From: UTCHB3 sp008363265
GTDB taxonomy: Bacteria; Bacteroidota; Ignavibacteria; Ignavibacteriales; Ignavibacteriaceae
NCBI GenBank assembly: GCA_045863055.1
Contig: BTUW01000014.1
Span: forward strand, 1 to 64,000
DNA: 64,000 nucleotides
Direction of reading: 5' to 3'
A program made the position numbers and the translations under genes. Shown here one piece after another: positions 60,943 through 64,000 of the stretch. Within the stretch, counting starts at the first letter, position 1, and each line of letters opens with the position of its first letter. The notes beneath the pieces are model-generated. The model did no database searches. It had not been told where the DNA came from and saw only the letters and a list, made by a program, of their open reading frames with translations.

Positions 60943-62748
60943 ATGAAAACAACAATCAACATTTTTTCCGCCTTTTTGGCTGTCATTCTTTTCGTTTCGA
61001 TCTGGTCACCCGACCTCTCAGCTCAGAGAAAGAAAAACCAACAGGAGATCAATCACGACTCTATCGTAATAGCAAACTACGGCAAGCCGGTCTATGGAAC
61101 CGAGCAGGCCAAGAAGATCCAGGAGATCGCAAAAGTTCTCAACAAGGCTGCCGGACTTTCGGGCAGCGGCGTTATCAAGTTCAAGCTGATCCAGAATGAA
61201 GAGATCAACGCTTTTGCTTACATCAACGACAGTATTTACGTACACACCGGACTTTTCAAGTCGGTAGGAAACAGCATCGATCAGCTCGCGTTCGTTCTTG
61301 CCCATGAGCTTGCCCACGTGCTGATGAAACACCCGGCCAAAGGTGACGAATTCCTGAACAAAAACCCCAACGCCACGGAAGAACAGTGGTTAAAGCTCAG
61401 CCGTGACATGGAGTTCGAAGCCGACAAGTACGCGGTTCTCTACACAATGCGCGCCGGATACTCACCCCTCGGCGGTATCGAGTGGTTCAACTACATGACC
61501 AACCAGGGTTTCGAGTACACACCCCACACTGCGAGCTACGTTACTCACCCGAACTTTACTTCAAGAGTTGTAGAGGTTTTCAAGCACATCGCCACTTATT
61601 ATGAATACGCCAGAAACTTCGAGTTCGGTATGATCTACCTCAACTCGGGCGACTACAAGAACGCGATCTCGGCCTTCAACAAATTCGTATCGGCTTACCC
61701 TAACTTCAAAGAGGGTCACAACAACCTCGCGGTAGCGGTTCTTTCACAGAAGCTCAACCAGAAAAATATCAAGCTTGAAGTGCTGCTCCCGACAACCCTC
61801 TCGAAAGTTGACTTCTTCACCAACATTTTCACAGTGAACACCAAGCGCGGTGAGTACAACCTGAAGAACTCCGAGCTTACCGAAGCCGAAAAGGCCCTTT
61901 CAAAAGCTCTTGAGCTCGATCCCAACTACCTCCAGGCGTACATCAACCTCGCGGTCCTCAACACCCTTACAAAGAACGTAAAGGCTGCCGGTGAAGCGAT
62001 TGCCAAAGCCGAGAAGGTTTCAGCGAAATCATACGACGTGATGCTCGCCAAGGGCTTCCTCCAGCTCGAGCAGAACAACTACAAGCAGGCTGCCGACATC
62101 TTCAAGACCGCCAACACTTCCGACCCGAGCAGGCCTGAGGCTCTCTTCAACATGGCCCTTGCATACACCTACGGCTCGATGAAGAATGAAGCGATCTCAA
62201 CATGGAAGAACTTCATCAACAAGTTCAAAGACAGCTACTACGCCTCCGAAGCCAAGAACAAACTCGACGTGCTCGAAGGAAAGAAAGCTCCACAGGTCGA
62301 CAGCAAGAAAGACCCCGCTCCTAGCGACAACAGGCCGAACACCAGACCGAGAAACAAAGCCAAATCATCACTCGCACCCGGTGCTCTCTCCTTCGCTGGC
62401 GTGACTATCGGAATGAAGCAGGATGACGTTCTTAAGAAGCTCAGACTCCCTTCGGACAAAGACAAAGATGAATACGGCGACATCTGGTCATACGAATCAC
62501 CTTCACTGATCATCTACTTCGACAAAAACAATGAGGTTGTGGGTATCACTTCCTTCGACCCGACAGTTCAGCTCAGCGTGAAAGGTTCCACGATCAGCGT
62601 GAACAGCAGCCTCGATGAAGTTATGGCTCTCCTCGGCGAAGCTGACTTCAACGACGACTACGGTTCTGAAGTGCAGAAGGTTTGGGAAGAGTACGGAATT
62701 ATCCTCTACGCCATCGACGGTATCGTTGCCGGACTTATGATCTACTAA
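60943..62748 (+). CDS. M48 family zinc metalloprotease with TPR repeats
   Basis: An exported protease of 601 residues with a signal peptide (FSAFLAVILFVSIWSPDLSA). The zinc motif HELAH is at H121, E122, H125, and the third ligand E157 is in EFEADKYAV. TPR-like helices follow (about 225-430; YLNSGDYKNAISAFNKFVSA, LSKALELDPNYLQAYINLAV). A C-terminal domain (about 475-600) starts VTIGMKQDDVLKKLRLPSDK, similar to the small SmpA/OmlA fold. BepA-type M48-TPR proteases monitor outer-membrane protein assembly, a probable role. It is a single gene with a strong terminator. Confidence 0.93.
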   Translation: MKTTINIFSAFLAVILFVSIWSPDLSAQRKKNQQEINHDSIVIANYGKPVYGTEQAKKIQEIAKVLNKAAGLSGSGVIKFKLIQNEEINAFAYINDSIYVHTGLFKSVGNSIDQLAFVLAHELAHVLMKHPAKGDEFLNKNPNATEEQWLKLSRDMEFEADKYAVLYTMRAGYSPLGGIEWFNYMTNQGFEYTPHTASYVTHPNFTSRVVEVFKHIATYYEYARNFEFGMIYLNSGDYKNAISAFNKFVSAYPNFKEGHNNLAVAVLSQKLNQKNIKLEVLLPTTLSKVDFFTNIFTVNTKRGEYNLKNSELTEAEKALSKALELDPNYLQAYINLAVLNTLTKNVKAAGEAIAKAEKVSAKSYDVMLAKGFLQLEQNNYKQAADIFKTANTSDPSRPEALFNMALAYTYGSMKNEAISTWKNFINKFKDSYYASEAKNKLDVLEGKKAPQVDSKKDPAPSDNRPNTRPRNKAKSSLAPGALSFAGVTIGMKQDDVLKKLRLPSDKDKDEYGDIWSYESPSLIIYFDKNNEVVGITSFDPTVQLSVKGSTISVNSSLDEVMALLGEADFNDDYGSEVQKVWEEYGIILYAIDGIVAGLMIY

Positions 62749-62785
62749 AAATTTCCTCCCCGGTCTCCGGATTTTGACTGAGAAG

Positions 62786-62818
62786 AGGCTGCCCCGACAA
62801 CGGGCAGCCTTTTTTTTT
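62786..62818 (+). terminator. Rho-independent terminator of the M48 gene
   Basis: AGGCTGCCC / GGGCAGCCT stem with a short loop, followed by eight or nine T residues. Confidence 0.93.
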
Positions 62819-62830
62819 GACAAGGATGAT

Positions 62831-62936
62831 AAAGATGCCCCATGATGCTGGAACAAAGATGTTAAAGATGGGAAAAGATGCCCCATGATGCTGGAACAAA
62901 GATGTTAAAGATGGGGAAAGATGTTAAAGATTTTGC
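62831..62936. repeat. 43-base tandem repeat, two copies plus a partial third
   Basis: A unit beginning AAAGATGCCCCATGATGCTG runs from 62831 to 62873 and again from 62874 to about 62916, almost identical. AAAGATGTTAAAGAT then follows. Inside each unit AAAGATG occurs three times, so the array grew from a shorter motif. No gene is present. Confidence 0.85.
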
Positions 62937-62976
62937 TTAATATCTTGAAAACGATAGACACCTTGTCTCTGTGGGA

Positions 62977-63033
62977 GATTGAACAGGATAGGCACGATTG
63001 AACAGGATAGACATGATTGAACAGGATAAACAA
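62977..63033. repeat. Three 19-base direct repeats GATTGAACAGGATAGNCAN
   Basis: Copies start at 62977, 62996 and 63015 and differ only in the last few bases. They are followed by GATAG. After them (63034-63212) come the small hairpins TCCCGCGAAGCGGGA and CCGCTCTGTAGGAGCGG, and a GC-rich stretch without a gene. Confidence 0.82.
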
Positions 63034-63223
63034 GATAGCCCGACCCGGATTCTGCGAACATCCCTGCTTGCGATCCCGCGAAGCGGGACCCCCGCTCTGT
63101 AGGAGCGGTATGTTGGTAGATTGTAGTTTCATATTTGAAATGCGCCCTGTATGGGTGCAATCCGGTTGGCCCCGGTCGGGCCTCGTATGGGTGGAACAGG
63201 AACAAATTAATTAATCGGCGATG

Positions 63224-63380
63224 ACCCCGCCAGGGGTTGCACAGGGGTAGGATGGCGTTGATCTTCGAATAATAAAAACAACCCCGCCAGGGGTTGCACA
63301 GGGGTAGAGGTCAAACAGGGGTAGGATGGCGTTGATCTTCGTATAATAAAAACAACCCCGCCAGGGGTTGAACAGGGGTA
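63224..63380. repeat. Three ACCCCGCCAGGGGTTG hairpin repeats
   Basis: ACCCCGCCAGGGGTTG occurs at 63224-63239, 63281-63296 and 63355-63370. AACCCC-GCCA-GGGGTT forms a hairpin, and each copy is followed by CACAGGGGTAG or AACAGGGGTAG. A second shared segment (GTAGGATGGCGTTGATCTTC, then ATAATAAAAACA) links the copies. The array ends at the stop codon of the next minus-strand gene. Confidence 0.85.
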
Positions 63381-63384
63381 GAGG

Positions 63385-63618
63385 TTAGAGTCCGAGCACA
63401 TGAAAAAGGTATGCCAATCCAAACATCGAAGTTAACCAAAGGATCAAGAAAATTGCCGCCTTAGCCTCGGTGCGGAATTTGGGGACTATGATTGGCGGGT
63501 CAAACCGGGCCAGGTAGTATTTCATAAATATACCGAACAGCCATAATACACCGGTGATAATTAACGACAGCCAAAAAGCCCAATCACCGGAAGACATGCC
63601 CAGGAATTTACCAATCAT
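63385..63618 (-). CDS. Small two-helix membrane protein
   Basis: A 77-residue protein with two hydrophobic segments (about 14-35, AFWLSLIITGVLWLFGIFMK, and 54-76, AAIFLILWLTSMFGLAYLFH) joined by a basic loop. A good SD (AAGGAG, 6 bases before the ATG) supports it. It lies 9 bases downstream of a minus-strand gene and is probably co-transcribed with it. No family is recognised. Confidence 0.68.
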   Translation of the reverse strand: MIGKFLGMSSGDWAFWLSLIITGVLWLFGIFMKYYLARFDPPIIVPKFRTEAKAAIFLILWLTSMFGLAYLFHVLGL

Positions 63619-63627
63619 TCTGACTCC

Positions 63628-64000
63628 TTAATGGAGATAACTTCTTTCGTGGGTCGATGACACATGATCATTGCTCCCGGATTTAAGTTTTTCTTTAAGA
63701 GGGATCAGTTTTTCCTGATTCAGAATCCGTATAACCTTATAATTACGCGACAATTCCAATGCTGAAAGATTGGTCACTGCTGTTGAAGTACTCGTGTACT
63801 CAACCGGGGGATTGCCAAGATACTTGTTGTTTCGTGAAAAACGGCCATCATTCGATACCAAAATCAGGATCGGGTACTTGAGGTATTCTTCTCTAACAAC
63901 CGCGCCGAGATCGAATCTTATCGTTTCTGTATATGCGAAATCATTTCCAGTCTCATGATAATTTCCAAGATAAGAACCGTAATCCGACCAAAAATAGAAT
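63628..64000 (-). CDS. Unknown protein, N-terminus beyond the window
   Basis: The frame is open from the right edge of the window to a stop at 63628-63630, giving the last 124 residues (FYFWSDYGSYLGNYHETGND at the visible start, RFDLGAVVREEYLKYPILIL in the middle, EKLKSGSNDHVSSTHERSYL at the end). The real start is beyond 64000; internal TTG codons are not needed. The sequence appears alpha/beta. I do not recognise a family, and there is no visible stop or frameshift. Confidence 0.62.
   Translation of the reverse strand, partial: FYFWSDYGSYLGNYHETGNDFAYTETIRFDLGAVVREEYLKYPILILVSNDGRFSRNNKYLGNPPVEYTSTSTAVTNLSALELSRNYKVIRILNQEKLIPLKEKLKSGSNDHVSSTHERSYLH

Noticed and set aside
62831..63033. CRISPR array
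   Set aside because: The repeats are tandem (43 and 19 bases) with no unique spacers between them, and no cas genes are in the window.

Overview
The window (about 64 kb, GC content near 50 percent by eye) looks like chromosomal DNA of a member of the Fibrobacterota-Chlorobiota-Bacteroidota group, most probably an Ignavibacteriota-type bacterium. The reasons are three secreted proteins with the type IX secretion C-terminal sorting domain (the SQNYPNPFNP-type signature), a YpdA-type bacillithiol reductase, DUF4159/DUF4175 genes, and promoters with Bacteroidota-like TTTG / TAnnTTTG elements. Shine-Dalgarno sequences are nevertheless common. There is no tRNA, rRNA, CRISPR array or insertion sequence that I can see.

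Layout. 0-2.2 kb: the end of serS, an intergenic repeat and two paralogous small membrane proteins. 2.4-3.4 kb: a CarH/LitR-type B12-binding MerR photoreceptor-repressor. 3.46-7.24 kb: a tight four-gene operon encoding an unknown basic protein, a sigma-like factor, a protein with a MazF-like domain and a Lon-type Ser/Lys protease without an ATPase. 7.2-17.7 kb: priA, a lipoprotein, lysA, a class II photolyase, aspS, a MntA/HepT toxin-antitoxin pair and rmuC. 17.7-28.9 kb: a YpdA reductase, then a long plus-strand carotenoid operon (DUF2203, CrtISO-like, crtI, crtB, an unknown secreted protein, crtYcd, crtD-like, acyltransferase, glycosyltransferase, cruF, crtW). 28.9-37.4 kb: an aldo/keto reductase, secreted proteins and DUF4159/DUF4175. 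37.4-39.5 kb: a sigma-FecR fusion with a small membrane protein. 39.9-43.7 kb: an M16 protease pair, a TerB-like and a YhcH-like protein. 43.7-49.1 kb: a two-component system whose kinase carries an FG-GAP-type extracytoplasmic domain, divergent from two small secreted proteins. 49.2-55.7 kb: an outer-membrane lipoprotein, a surface-sugar operon (FdtA/FdtB-like, glycosyltransferase, FkbM and MetW-like methyltransferases) and TerC. 55.8-62.7 kb: a CotH-type kinase, a secreted WD40-caspase, a 54-residue protein and an M48 protease with TPRs. 62.8-64 kb: dense short repeats and two small genes, the last cut by the window edge.

How the genes fit together. The crt cluster predicts a mono-cyclic, 4-keto, 1'-hydroxy carotenoid that is glycosylated and acylated. 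The CarH-like regulator and the photolyase are the classical partners of light-induced carotenogenesis, so the first 29 kb may be one light-response neighbourhood. The most unusual item is the sigma / MazF-fold / Lon operon. It has the same three parts as the type III CRISPR-associated CalpS / CalpT / CalpL signalling module, in which a protease cleaves a MazF-like anti-sigma factor to free a sigma factor. Here I see no CRISPR locus and no recognisable SAVED domain, so it may be a CRISPR-independent relative that responds to another signal.
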